Positions 26,898 to 35,240 of a stretch of 64,000 bases of DNA are shown in pieces. A program made the translations under genes and the position numbers. Positions within the stretch are counted from its first letter, which is position 1, and each line of letters opens with the position of its first letter. The stretch comes from Tsuneonella amylolytica. Lineage in GTDB: Bacteria; Pseudomonadota; Alphaproteobacteria; Sphingomonadales; Sphingomonadaceae. The notes below the pieces were generated by a model. That model did not search any database, was not told the origin of the DNA, and worked only from the letters and a program-made list of their open reading frames with translations. The stretch is taken from the NCBI RefSeq assembly GCF_003626915.1, contig NZ_CP032570.1, positions 2,665,001 to 2,729,000 on the forward strand. Reading direction: 5' to 3'.

Positions 26898-27716
26898 ATG
26901 GCTGCCATTTCCGGGATCATTCGCGTGATGGAGAAGGCCGCGCGCAAGGCGGGCGGCAAGCTGCGACGCGACTTCGGCGAGGTCGAGCACCTGCAGGTCA
27001 GCCGCAAGGGCCCGTCGGACTTCGTGTCGAAGGCCGATCGCCAGGCCGAACGCGCGATCTGGGACGAGCTCAAGGTCGCGCGCCCGGGTTGGGGCTTCCT
27101 GATGGAAGAAGGCGGCGAGATCGACGGCGACGAAGGCAAGCCGCGCTTCATCGTCGATCCGCTCGACGGTACGAGCAACTTCCTGCACGGCATTCCGCAT
27201 TTCGCGGTGTCGATCGCTGTCCAGGAACCCAAGCTCGACGGTTCGGGCTGGGGCGAGGTGACCGCCGGCGTGGTCTATCAGCCGATCACCGACGAAACCT
27301 TCTGGGCCGAAAAAAGCCGCGGAGCGTGGCTGCACGACGGCCGCCTGCGCGTGTCGAGCCGCGGTCGCATGTCCGACGCGCTCGTCGCGACCGGCATCCC
27401 TTATGGCGGGCACGGCGATTTCGGCGAGTGGGCGCGGATATTCGGCGCTATCGGCCCGCAGGTCGCCGGCATCCGCCGGTTCGGTGCCGCGAGCCTCGAC
27501 CTGGCATGGGTCGCCGCGGGTCGGTTCGATGCGTTCTGGGAAAGCGACCTGTCGCCGTGGGACAGCGCGGCAGGCTGCCTGCTGGTGCGCGAGGCCGGCG
27601 GCTTCGTGACCGACTACCGCGGGCGCAGCCTGCCGATCTGCGACAGGCAGGTGCTGGCAGCGAACGACGGATTGCATTCCAAGCTGCACAAGGCGCTGGT
27701 CACCGCGCTCAAGTAG
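26898..27716 (+). CDS. suhB: Inositol monophosphatase family protein (SuhB-like)
   Basis: A 272-residue Mg-dependent phosphatase. The metal-binding motifs are EEGGEIDGDEG (about 69-79) and IVDPLDGTSNFLHG (about 86-99), with the C-terminal signature WDSAAGCLLVREAGG at about 216-230. Substrates may include inositol-1-phosphate; in E. coli SuhB also works with the transcription machinery, which I cannot judge here. Its last codons (TALK, stop) form part of the first unit of a 40-bp tandem repeat that continues past the stop. It is seven bases downstream of efp. Confidence 0.93.
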   Translation: MAAISGIIRVMEKAARKAGGKLRRDFGEVEHLQVSRKGPSDFVSKADRQAERAIWDELKVARPGWGFLMEEGGEIDGDEGKPRFIVDPLDGTSNFLHGIPHFAVSIAVQEPKLDGSGWGEVTAGVVYQPITDETFWAEKSRGAWLHDGRLRVSSRGRMSDALVATGIPYGGHGDFGEWARIFGAIGPQVAGIRRFGAASLDLAWVAAGRFDAFWESDLSPWDSAAGCLLVREAGGFVTDYRGRSLPICDRQVLAANDGLHSKLHKALVTALK

Positions 27717-27838
27717 CGAAGCGGTAGCGCGACGGGAATTACCGCGCTCAAGTAGCGAAGCGGTAGCGCGACGGGGCATTACCGCGCTCGAGTAGCGAAG
27801 CGGTAGCGCGACGGGAAATCACCGCGCTCGAGTAGCGA
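27701..27838. repeat. 40-bp direct tandem repeat, 3.4 copies, spanning the suhB stop codon
   Basis: Units start at 27701, 27741 and 27781 (each 40 bp), with an 18-bp partial fourth copy at 27821-27838. Units differ at about three to four positions. The first copy encodes the end of SuhB including TAG. Each unit contains the self-complementary pair CGCGCT / AGCGCG and an alternative ACCGC / GCGGT pair, so each copy can form a hairpin. It looks like slippage-type amplification of the gene's 3' end. Confidence 0.95.
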
Positions 27839-27851
27839 CCCGTCGAAATGG

Positions 27852-27880
27852 TTGCTCCAAGTGGAGGCGCTCGCTAACGA
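27852..27880 (+). promoter_or_regulatory. Promoter of tRNA-Leu
   Basis: TTGCTC (27852-27857), 17-bp spacer, TAACGA (27875-27880), giving a start about ten bases before the mature tRNA. It lies just after the tandem repeat. Confidence 0.5.
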
Positions 27881-27896
27881 CGCGCTTCCTCCCGGG

Positions 27897-27981
27897 GCCC
27901 CTGTGGTGGAATTGGTAGACGCGCTCGACTCAAAATCGAGTTCCGAAAGGAGTGCCCGTTCGAGCCGGGCCAGGGGCACCA
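27897..27981 (+). tRNA. tRNA-Leu (anticodon CAA)
   Basis: Acceptor GCCCCTG/CAGGGGC, anticodon stem CTCGA/TCGAG with loop CTCAAAA (anticodon CAA), a long variable arm, and T loop TTCGAGC. CCA is encoded at 27979-27981. It reads TTG codons. Confidence 0.96.
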
Positions 27982-28046
27982 CCATTACCGCAGCCGGGCG
28001 ATAACCGCTTGTATTCCGCCGCGCGCAATGGGACGGACCGGCTTCG

Positions 28047-29849
28047 ATGATCGACGCTCCCAATCCGCACGCGCTCGGCGCGATGATCGTCACGCTGGCG
28101 ATGTTCGTCGCCTTCGCCCGCGGGCGGATGAGCGTGGAGATCGTGTCGCTGCTGACCATCGCGGTCATCGCGGTCGGCCTGTATTTCTTCCCGCTGCCTG
28201 GCACCCAGCCCACCGACGGGCTCGGCCTCGCGTTCTCCGGGTTCGGGCACTACGCCCTCATCACGATCTGCGCGCTGATGATCATGGGACGGGGGCTGGT
28301 CGTGACCGGCGCGCTCGAGCCGTTTTCGCGCATCCTCGAGCGATTGTTCAAGTTCAACCAGCAGGTCGGCCTGCTGGTTTCCTTGCTCTTCGCGCTGGTC
28401 CTGTCGATGGCGGTTAACGACACGCCGGTGCTGGTTCTGCTGCTGCCGGTCTTCGTGGGCCTCGCCTCGCGCGGGGGGATGCCGGCCTCGAAGACCCTGA
28501 TGCCGCTCAATGCCGCGGTGCTGATCGGCGGCATGGCGACCACGATCGGCACGTCGACCAACGTTCTCGTCGTGTCCATCTCGCGCGATCTCGGGATGCC
28601 CGAGATGAGCGTGTTCCATTACACGCCGATCGTCCTCGTCGCGGCGCTGGTCGCGTTGCCCTATCTCTGGCTCGTCATGCCGCGGCTGCTTCGCGACAAC
28701 ACCAGCGCGGCGGCATTCGAGCCGCGCCGGTTCACCTCGCGGCTGCGGCTGGGGGCGGGCAGCATGATGACCGGGCAGGAACTGGCCGAGATCATGCCCC
28801 GGCTGCCCAGCGAGATCGAGTTCCACGACCAGCCGACCGGCCCTCTCGGACCGGAAACGCGCCTTACCATCTCGGGTACCCACTCCGCACTCGAGGATGC
28901 GATGCGGACGCTGAAGGGCGAGGTCGCGCCTGCGTGGGTGATCGACAAGATTCGCCGCAGATCCAGTGAAACGCGCGAGGACATCGCGGTGGTCGAGATG
29001 ACCGTGACCGCCGATTCCCGATTGATCGGGCGCACGCTGCCGACCTCGGGCGTGGCCGACCTTCACGGGGTGGCGATCCTCGGCATTCATCGTCCGCGCC
29101 CGATGCTGGCCCAGCGCGACCAGTATTCCGAAGGCGGCGACCTCAGGATCGCGGAAGGCGACGTCCTTCTCGTCATGGGGCTTGCCGACAGCCTCCAGTC
29201 CTTCGCCCGGGCCGACAGCCTGCTGGTGCTCGAAGGGGTGCGCGAGCTTCCCCGCCGGTCGAAGGCGGTGCTGGCGGCGGCAATCATGCTCGGCAGCGTG
29301 GGTTTCGCTTCGGTCGGCCTGCTCCCCATCGCCATCAGCGCGCTGGCGGGGGCCATCCTGATGTTCGTGACCGGCTGCGTGAAATTCGACCGGGTGGGAC
29401 GCGCGCTGTCGGCGAAGGTCATCGTCCTCGTCGCGGCGAGTATCGCGATCGGCCGGCTGGTCGGCGACACCGGCGCCGCGTTGTGGCTGGGCCAGGCGCT
29501 CGCCGAAGGTCTCCAGCATCTCGTGCCCGCCGCGATCCTCGCCGCCATCATGCTGTTCGTGACGCTGCTGACGAACTTCGCCAGCAACGCGACGGCGGCG
29601 ACCGTCGGCACGCCCATCGCGTTCAACATCGCGCAGCAGCTTGGCCTGCCGCCAGAGCCGCTGATTTTGGCTGTGCTGTTCGGCTGCAACCTGTGCTACG
29701 CCACGCCCATCGCCTACCAGACGAACATGCTGATCATGGCGGAAGGGGACTACGAGTTCCGCGACTACATCCGTACCGGCGTGCCGCTGGTGCTGCTGAT
29801 GGTGACGACGCTGTCGATCCTGCTGGTGCTGACCTACAACTTGCGTTGA
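28047..29849 (+). CDS. SLC13-family permease with cytoplasmic RCK_C domain
   Basis: A 600-residue inner-membrane transporter of the divalent anion:sodium symporter superfamily. About five hydrophobic segments in residues 10-215 include MAVNDTPVLVLLLPVF and GGMATTIGTSTNVLV, the paired helical-hairpin signature. A cytoplasmic region (about 220-390) holds a TrkA-C/RCK_C domain (SRLIGRTLPTSGVADLHGVAILGI). A second membrane half follows, with NFASNATAATVGTPIAF. Substrate may be a dicarboxylate, sulfate or another anion and cannot be read here. A peptidase-like amidohydrolase gene follows after 23 bp. Confidence 0.88.
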   Translation: MIDAPNPHALGAMIVTLAMFVAFARGRMSVEIVSLLTIAVIAVGLYFFPLPGTQPTDGLGLAFSGFGHYALITICALMIMGRGLVVTGALEPFSRILERLFKFNQQVGLLVSLLFALVLSMAVNDTPVLVLLLPVFVGLASRGGMPASKTLMPLNAAVLIGGMATTIGTSTNVLVVSISRDLGMPEMSVFHYTPIVLVAALVALPYLWLVMPRLLRDNTSAAAFEPRRFTSRLRLGAGSMMTGQELAEIMPRLPSEIEFHDQPTGPLGPETRLTISGTHSALEDAMRTLKGEVAPAWVIDKIRRRSSETREDIAVVEMTVTADSRLIGRTLPTSGVADLHGVAILGIHRPRPMLAQRDQYSEGGDLRIAEGDVLLVMGLADSLQSFARADSLLVLEGVRELPRRSKAVLAAAIMLGSVGFASVGLLPIAISALAGAILMFVTGCVKFDRVGRALSAKVIVLVAASIAIGRLVGDTGAALWLGQALAEGLQHLVPAAILAAIMLFVTLLTNFASNATAATVGTPIAFNIAQQLGLPPEPLILAVLFGCNLCYATPIAYQTNMLIMAEGDYEFRDYIRTGVPLVLLMVTTLSILLVLTYNLR

Positions 29850-29872
29850 CGCATTTCGAAGAGGGGGAGCCG

Positions 29873-31186
29873 ATGAGGAAGTATCTCTTGCTGGCCGCTG
29901 CGGGCCTCGTCGCGGCAACACCGGCTCACGCGAACGAACTGCGCGATGCGATCGCCGCCGACATGCCGGGGCTCACCGCGATCTACCGCGATCTTCACCA
30001 GCATCCCGAGCTCTCGTTCCAGGAAGTCCGGAGCGCGAAGATCCTCGCCGATGCCGCGCGCAAGGCGGGATTCACCGTGACCGAAGGCGTCGGCAAGACC
30101 GGCATCGTCGCCGTCATGCGCAACGGCAAAGGGCCGACCGTGCTCGTACGCACCGACATGGATGCGCTGCCAGTCGTCGAGCAGACCGGGCTTCCCTATG
30201 CGAGCACCGTGCGCGCACAGGCGGCCGGCGGCGAAACCGGGGTCATGCACGCCTGCGGGCACGATACCCACATGACCGCCTGGATCGAGACCGCGCGGCT
30301 GATGGCTGCGCGCAAGGATCGGTGGCAGGGCACGCTCGTGATGATCGGCCAGCCCGCCGAGGAGACCGGGCAGGGCGCCGATGCGATGCTGAAGGACGGG
30401 CTCTACACCCGCTTCCCCAAGCCCGACGCGGTGCTGGCGTTTCACGACATGTCGGGATCGCCGGCGGGCAAGATCACGTATGCCTCCGGACCCGCGATGG
30501 CGAACGTCGACAGCGTGGACATCGAGGTGAAGGGCGTGGGCGGCCACGGCGCCGCGCCGCATACGACGAAGGATCCGATCGTGCTGGCGAGCGCGATCGT
30601 GATGCGGTTGCAGACGCTGGTCAGCCGCGAGAACGACCCGCTCGATCCGGCGGTCGTGACCGTCGGCAGCTTCCATGCCGGGTCGAAATACAATATCATC
30701 GGCGACAGCGCGCATCTCCAGCTCACCGTCCGCAGCTTCAGCGATCAGCAGCGCCAGCGCCTGCTCGACGGCATCCGCCGCATCGCCAAGGGGGAAGCGA
30801 TCGCGAGCGGGGTTCCCGACGATCTCCTGCCGGTGGTCGACACGGGCGAGGGTTTCACCCCCACCCTGTACAACGATCCCGGGTTCGCCGCCGAAGTCGC
30901 GGCGCGTTTCGCCCAGCGGTTCGGCGCAGACCGCGTTGCGGTGGCGCGGCCGATCATGCCGGGCGAGGATTTCTCACGTTACGGGCGCGAGGATCCGCAG
31001 GCGATCCGCTCGTTCCTGTTCTGGGTCGGCGGGGAACGGCCCGAGGTTATCGCGAAGGCCAAGGCGGAGGGGACGGTGCTGCCGTCGCTCCATTCGCCGT
31101 TCTGGGCGCCCGATGCGGAAAAGGTGATCGCCACCGCCGCCGAAGCGCTGACGTCCGAGGCCATGGCCCTGATGCCGCGAGGTTGA
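29873..31186 (+). CDS. Exported M20-family amidohydrolase
   Basis: A 437-residue metallo-hydrolase of the hippurate/indole-acetyl-amino-acid hydrolase type. Signal peptide at about 1-21 (ending AHA-NE), so it acts in the periplasm. Metal and active-site blocks are DLHQHPELSFQE, VRTDMDALPV, MHACGHDTHM, GQPAEETGQGA and PIMPGEDFSRYG. It cleaves an N-acyl amino acid or related amide; the exact substrate is unknown. The GAGGGGGAG before the ATG at 29873 is a strong Shine-Dalgarno. The preceding permease could take up a product, which is inference. Confidence 0.92.
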   Translation: MRKYLLLAAAGLVAATPAHANELRDAIAADMPGLTAIYRDLHQHPELSFQEVRSAKILADAARKAGFTVTEGVGKTGIVAVMRNGKGPTVLVRTDMDALPVVEQTGLPYASTVRAQAAGGETGVMHACGHDTHMTAWIETARLMAARKDRWQGTLVMIGQPAEETGQGADAMLKDGLYTRFPKPDAVLAFHDMSGSPAGKITYASGPAMANVDSVDIEVKGVGGHGAAPHTTKDPIVLASAIVMRLQTLVSRENDPLDPAVVTVGSFHAGSKYNIIGDSAHLQLTVRSFSDQQRQRLLDGIRRIAKGEAIASGVPDDLLPVVDTGEGFTPTLYNDPGFAAEVAARFAQRFGADRVAVARPIMPGEDFSRYGREDPQAIRSFLFWVGGERPEVIAKAKAEGTVLPSLHSPFWAPDAEKVIATAAEALTSEAMALMPRG

Positions 31187-31201
31187 GCGCGACAGCGCGG
31201 A

Positions 31202-31726
31202 TCAGCTTGGTAGGCCGCTTGAACCACCAGATCGAGCGCGCGATGCCGCCATCAGGTCGTCGATCTGTCGCGCGCGTTCCGGCCGCGCAGCCGCGGCCCG
31301 TTCGGCCTCGACCTTTGCTATAACGGCTTTCTTCTCGTCCTGCGTCAACGATGCCCAGATCTCAGGTAAAACGCCGTAATCGTCGCCGTCCGTCGTAACA
31401 GGCACTGGGGCGGCCTGATCGATCCCGGCGAACGACCCGGACCGCTGCGGCGCGGCGCCGACAGCGTCCATCGGTTGGCCAAACGACGCGTCGAAGCCAC
31501 CGCCCCCGGCAGACTGCCCGGGGGGTGCCGCGTGAGGGCTGCGGCGGAAAAGCTTGTTGTTATCTGCCTGCGGTGCGGGCTTCGCTGCTTCCACCTCGCG
31601 GGCCACTGCCTCGCGGTTCTCGCCGTTTGCGAACATGGCCAGCGCCGCGGTCGCGGCAAGCGTCGCAACCGCGAAATGACGATACATCTGCGCGGTGACC
31701 GGTTCGGTAGCGTTTCGGCGGCCCAT
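31202..31726 (-). CDS. Hypothetical exported protein
   Basis: A 174-residue protein with an N-terminal hydrophobic segment (MYRHFAVATLAATAALAMFANG, counted in pieces, about residues 14-35). A low-complexity Ala/Gly/Pro-rich middle precedes a conserved-looking C-terminal helical block (about 115-155: LPEIWASLTQDEKKAVIAKVEAERAAA, then ERARQIDDLM). Family unknown. ATG at 31726 or 31687 are both possible; the latter starts at the signal-like segment. It converges on the M20 gene with a 15-bp gap. Confidence 0.6.
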   Translation of the reverse strand: MGRRNATEPVTAQMYRHFAVATLAATAALAMFANGENREAVAREVEAAKPAPQADNNKLFRRSPHAAPPGQSAGGGGFDASFGQPMDAVGAAPQRSGSFAGIDQAAPVPVTTDGDDYGVLPEIWASLTQDEKKAVIAKVEAERAAAARPERARQIDDLMAASRARSGGSSGLPS

Positions 31727-31786
31727 ATCGCACGTTTAGGGCGGCCGGGCTAACGCACGGCAATCATCGTTGGTTGCGAATGTATT

Positions 31787-31822
31787 GACGGCCGCCGGGG
31801 AGGGTGCCCCCCGGCGGCCGTC
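31787..31822. other. 14-bp perfect inverted repeat downstream of the aceA operon
   Basis: GACGGCCGCCGGGG pairs with CCCCGGCGGCCGTC across an 8-base loop, just past the stop at 31850 of the small minus-strand gene. The stem is very stable but no T run follows on either strand, so it is more likely an mRNA-stabilising or pause hairpin than a standard terminator. Confidence 0.6.
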
Positions 31823-31849
31823 TCTCCTCCCCAGGAGATCTGTGTCCGG

Positions 31850-32029
31850 TCAAGTGTAGGTGCCGAGCCGGTGGTGCAGCGCATTGATCTTCGCCAGTTC
31901 CTCGCGGTCGTCGACCGAGCGGGCATAGGCGGTGAGCGCGGTGCGCAGCAGGCGGAAGTCGGCGGTCGAAAGCAGGGCACGGGCGCGGCCCGGTTCGACC
32001 TTTTCGGTTTCCTCGGTCATCGTCGTCAT
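31850..32029 (-). CDS. Small protein co-transcribed with isocitrate lyase
   Basis: A 59-residue protein (starts MTTMTEETEKVEPG, ends HHRLGTYT) with one or two predicted helices containing LLSTADFRLLRTALTAYA. GGAGAGAAAGG directly precedes the ATG at 32029. The gene starts only 11 bp after the aceA stop. I do not recognise it. Its place suggests a function tied to growth on acetate or fatty acids, which is inference. The same frame is open far upstream only as a shadow of aceA. Confidence 0.7.
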   Translation of the reverse strand: MTTMTEETEKVEPGRARALLSTADFRLLRTALTAYARSVDDREELAKINALHHRLGTYT

Positions 32030-32040
32030 CCTTTCTCTCC

Positions 32041-33639
32041 TTACGCCGCGGCGAACTGGTTCATTGTGTTGTGCTCGCCGCCCGCCTTCAACGCCGCTTC
32101 GCCGGCGAAGTATTCCTTGTGGTCGTCGCCGATGTCGCTGCCGGCCATGTTCTGATGCTTCACGCAGGCGATACCCTGGCGGATTTCCTCGCGCTGGACC
32201 TGCTTGACGTAGCCGAGCATCCCTTCCTCGCCAAAGTAGCGCTTGGCGAGATTGTCGGTGCTGAGCGCGGCGGTGTGGTAGGTCGGCAGCGTGATCAGGT
32301 GGTGAAAGATGCCGGCCTGTGCCGCGCTGTCGCGCTGGAAGGTGCGGATGCGCTCGTCGGCTTCGGCGGCGAGATCGGTGCCGTCGTAGTCGATGCTCAT
32401 CAACCGGTCGCGGTCGTAGGCGGACACGTCCTTGCCATCGGCGACCCAGGCATCGAACACCTGCTGGCGGAAATTCAGCGTCCAGTTGAAGCTGGGGCTG
32501 TTGTTGTAGACCAACTTGGCATTGGGAATGACCTCGCGGATGCGATCGACCATGCCGCCGATCTGGCCGATGTGCGGCTTCTCGGTCTCGATCCACAGCA
32601 GGTCCGCGCCGTTCTGCAGCGACGTGATGCAATCCAGCACGCAGCGGTCCTCTCCGGTACCGGCGCGGAACTGGTAGAGGTTGCTCGGAAGACGCTTGGG
32701 GCGCAGCAGCTTGCCATCGCGGCTGATCAGCACGTCGCCGTTGCCGAGGGTGGAGGCATCGACCTCCTCGCAGTCGAGGAAGGCGTTGTACCGGTCGCCG
32801 AGGTCGCCGGCTTCCTTGCTGAAGGCGATCTGCTTCGTCAGGCCCGCGCCGAGGCTGTCGGTGCGCGCGACGATCACGCCGTCGTCGACACCGAGTTCGA
32901 GAAAGGCGTAGCGGACCGCGCGGATCTTCTGGAGAAAGTCCTCGTGCGGCACGGTGACCTTGCCGTCCTGGTGGCCGCACTGCTTCTCGTCGGAGACCTG
33001 GTTCTCGATCTGGATCGCGCAGGCACCCGCCTCGATCATCTTCTTGGCGAGGAGGTAAGTCGCCTCCGGATTGCCGAAGCCCGCGTCGATGTCGGCGATG
33101 ATCGGCACGATGTGGGTCTCGTGATTGTCGATCGCCTGCTGGATGCGCTTGGCCTCGACCTCGTCGCCCTTGTCGCGGGCCTTGTCGAGTTCGCGGAACA
33201 GGCCGCCGAGTTCGCGCGCGTCGGCCTGGCGGAGGAAGGTGTAGAGCTCCTCGATAAGCGCCGGGACCGAAGTTTTCTCGTGCATCGACTGGTCGGGCAG
33301 GGGGCCGAATTCACTGCGGAGTGCGGCGATCATCCAGCCCGACAGGTACAGATACCGCTTCTTGGTCGTGCCGAAATGCTTCTTGATGGCGATCATCTTC
33401 TGCTGCCCGATGAACCCGTGCCAGCAGCCGAGCGACTGGGTGTAGGCGGCGGGATCGGCGTCGTAAGCCGCCATGTCCTCGCGCATGATCTTCGCCGTGT
33501 AGCGCGCGATGTCGAGGCCGGTTGGGAAGCGGTTCTGCAGCTTCATGCGTGCCGCGCTCTCCGCGTCGATCGCGTTCCAGCCGTTGCCTGCGCCGTCTAT
33601 CGTGCGGCGGAAGTCGGAGATGCTCGTCTGGTAGGTCAT
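32041..33639 (-). CDS. aceA: Isocitrate lyase
   Basis: First enzyme of the glyoxylate shunt; it splits isocitrate into glyoxylate and succinate. The 532 residues match the longer bacterial subfamily (as in Pseudomonas), not the 434-residue E. coli type. The catalytic Cys is in SDEKQCGHQDGK, a KQCGH version of the usual KKCGH. The metal/substrate region has DIDAGFGN and IARTDSLGA. The ATG at 33639 begins MTYQTSISDF; twenty codons of open frame upstream lie in the regulatory gap. A ScfR-type regulator is divergent. Malate synthase is not in the window. Confidence 0.96.
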   Translation of the reverse strand: MTYQTSISDFRRTIDGAGNGWNAIDAESAARMKLQNRFPTGLDIARYTAKIMREDMAAYDADPAAYTQSLGCWHGFIGQQKMIAIKKHFGTTKKRYLYLSGWMIAALRSEFGPLPDQSMHEKTSVPALIEELYTFLRQADARELGGLFRELDKARDKGDEVEAKRIQQAIDNHETHIVPIIADIDAGFGNPEATYLLAKKMIEAGACAIQIENQVSDEKQCGHQDGKVTVPHEDFLQKIRAVRYAFLELGVDDGVIVARTDSLGAGLTKQIAFSKEAGDLGDRYNAFLDCEEVDASTLGNGDVLISRDGKLLRPKRLPSNLYQFRAGTGEDRCVLDCITSLQNGADLLWIETEKPHIGQIGGMVDRIREVIPNAKLVYNNSPSFNWTLNFRQQVFDAWVADGKDVSAYDRDRLMSIDYDGTDLAAEADERIRTFQRDSAAQAGIFHHLITLPTYHTAALSTDNLAKRYFGEEGMLGYVKQVQREEIRQGIACVKHQNMAGSDIGDDHKEYFAGEAALKAGGEHNTMNQFAAA

Positions 33640-33711
33640 GATCGTGTCCCTTGTGAGGAGGTGTGACCCCACCGTGTGATCGCAGACGTGACATTGCACG
33701 GGATATTTACT

Positions 33712-33757
33712 GGATTTGTTGTATCCATGCGTCTAAATCAGCTATTCGGTCGGTCAA
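33712..33757 (-). promoter_or_regulatory. aceA promoter and candidate operator in the aceA / regulator gap
   Basis: On the minus strand TTGACC (33757-33752), a 16-bp spacer and TAGACG (33735-33730) form a plausible aceA promoter. Just downstream, near the predicted start, lies GGAT-N7-ATCC (33712-33726), a small inverted repeat that could be a binding site for the divergent regulator. The repeat is short and the regulator's motif is unknown to me, so the operator call is weak. The 140-bp gap is the only regulatory space between the two genes. Confidence 0.4.
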
Positions 33758-33779
33758 GCTGTAAAGGAATTGACAAACC

Positions 33780-35159
33780 ATGGCTGACGCTGCCCTGTTC
33801 GCCGGACCGGCACTGCGCCGTCTCCGCAAGCGCGAAGGTCTGACGCAGTCCGCGATGGCAGGCCGGCTCGCAATCTCGCCGAGCTATCTCAATTTGCTCG
33901 AACGCAATCAGCGGCCCCTTTCGGCCCGCGTGGTCGTGCAGGTGGCGGAGCAGTTCGACTTCGATCCCCGCAACTTGCGCGAGGACGAAACGATCGGGGG
34001 GATCGACGGGCTTGCGCGGCGCATGGCCGACGAACGCTTTGCCGATCTCGGGATCGATCGCGACGAGCTGGCCGAGTTTCTATCCGCCGCCCCCCATGCC
34101 GCGGCGGCCTTCGCGCGGCTCTACGACAACGCCGCCCCCGCCGATCGCCGCGACGATCCCGCTCGGGCAGCGCGGCGGGAGATCGAGCGCTGGCGCAACC
34201 ATTTCGCCGATCTCGACACGGCAGCCGAAACGCTGGCCGACGAACTGCGCCTCAGCCGCAGCGATACCTATGCCGCGCTGGCGGAACGGCTGCGCGAGCG
34301 GCACCAGCTCGCGATCCGCATACTGCCCCGCGAAGTCTTGCCCGAGGCCGTGCGCCGGCTCGACCTCCATGCTCGGCAGTTGCAGCTGAACGAGATGCTC
34401 GGTCCGGCGAGCCGCACCTTCCAGGTCGCGATGCAGATCGCGGCGCTCGAATTTCGCGACGACATCGCTTCGCTCGGCGCGGGGGCGCAGTTTGGGGAAG
34501 AGGGCGCGCGGCGCCTGTTCGAACGGCATCTCACCGCATATGCGGCGGCCGCGCTGGTCATGCCCTATGGCCGTTTCCTGCGGGCCTGCGACGCTACGGG
34601 TTACGACCTGCCCGTCCTGATGCGCCGGTTCGGGGTGGGGTTCGAGGCACTCGCCCACCGGCTCACCACGCTGCAACGCGTCGGCCAGCGCGGCCTGCCG
34701 TTCTTCATGGGCCGGATCGACCGGGCAGGGCAGTTTTCCAAGCGATATTCGGGTGCGAGCGGTGCGACTTTTCTGGAAGCAGATGCGAGCTGCCCGCTGT
34801 GGGACGTGCACCGCACGTTCGAGAGCGCGGGCGAATTCGTGGTCCAGCCGATACGGGTCGACGGCAGCGGAGCGGCGCCTTCCCACTGGCTCACGATGGC
34901 GCGCACCGTCGATGGCCGCGCCGCCGCCGATGCGTCCGCCCGGTTCGCGGTCGTACTGGGCATCGAGGCGCGGCTTGCCCGCGATCTCGCGGCCGCCCGC
35001 GGCGTGTCCCTGCGCGAAAGCGACGCGACCGTCACGGGCCCGGGCTGTGCGGCCTGCCGGGTTCAGGGGTGCATCCAGCGCTCGCTCCCCCCGCGCGGTG
35101 CTGCGCTCCAGTTCTCGGCGATCGAACAGGGGATAACGCCGTTCCGTTTTTCCGGCTGA
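33780..35159 (+). CDS. ScfR/RamB-family transcriptional regulator (short-chain acyl-CoA responsive type)
   Basis: A 459-residue regulator with an XRE-type helix-turn-helix (about 10-65, GLTQSAMAGRLAISPSYLNLLERNQR). A central IrrE-like domain follows (about 150-300), and a C-terminal domain has a cysteine cluster GPGCAACRVQGC near the end. Relatives include RamB, which controls acetate/glyoxylate genes in actinobacteria, and PccR, which controls propionyl-CoA carboxylase in Rhodobacter. Divergent placement from aceA supports control of the glyoxylate shunt, probably in response to an acyl-CoA. The ATG at 33780 has AAAGGA twelve bases upstream. Confidence 0.88.
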   Translation: MADAALFAGPALRRLRKREGLTQSAMAGRLAISPSYLNLLERNQRPLSARVVVQVAEQFDFDPRNLREDETIGGIDGLARRMADERFADLGIDRDELAEFLSAAPHAAAAFARLYDNAAPADRRDDPARAARREIERWRNHFADLDTAAETLADELRLSRSDTYAALAERLRERHQLAIRILPREVLPEAVRRLDLHARQLQLNEMLGPASRTFQVAMQIAALEFRDDIASLGAGAQFGEEGARRLFERHLTAYAAAALVMPYGRFLRACDATGYDLPVLMRRFGVGFEALAHRLTTLQRVGQRGLPFFMGRIDRAGQFSKRYSGASGATFLEADASCPLWDVHRTFESAGEFVVQPIRVDGSGAAPSHWLTMARTVDGRAAADASARFAVVLGIEARLARDLAAARGVSLRESDATVTGPGCAACRVQGCIQRSLPPRGAALQFSAIEQGITPFRFSG

Positions 35160-35184
35160 TCGCAGACGGTTAACCAACGTCTCC

Positions 35185-35210
35185 GGAACCGCGACCGTCC
35201 ATGGCACGTT
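35185..35210 (+). promoter_or_regulatory. EcfG-type general-stress promoter of the 98-residue membrane protein gene
   Basis: GGAAC (35185-35189), 17-bp spacer, CGTT (35207-35210), about 30 bp before the start. This matches the promoter consensus of the alphaproteobacterial general-stress sigma factor EcfG. Confidence 0.65.
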
Positions 35211-35240
35211 TTCGCCGCATTCCATGAGGGAGACATCGCA

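Noticed and set aside
27701-27838. Tandem repeat as a CRISPR array
   Set aside because: Units are contiguous without spacers, and no cas gene is present.
27930-29921. 663-codon minus-strand frame opposite the SLC13 permease
   Set aside because: Crosses a tRNA gene and lies opposite a complete transporter; Gln/Arg/His-rich shadow composition.
35203-35218. TGGCAC resembling the -24 half of a sigma-54 promoter near PrsR's locus
   Set aside because: The -12 half (TTGCA at the right distance) is absent, and the bases belong to the EcfG-type promoter.
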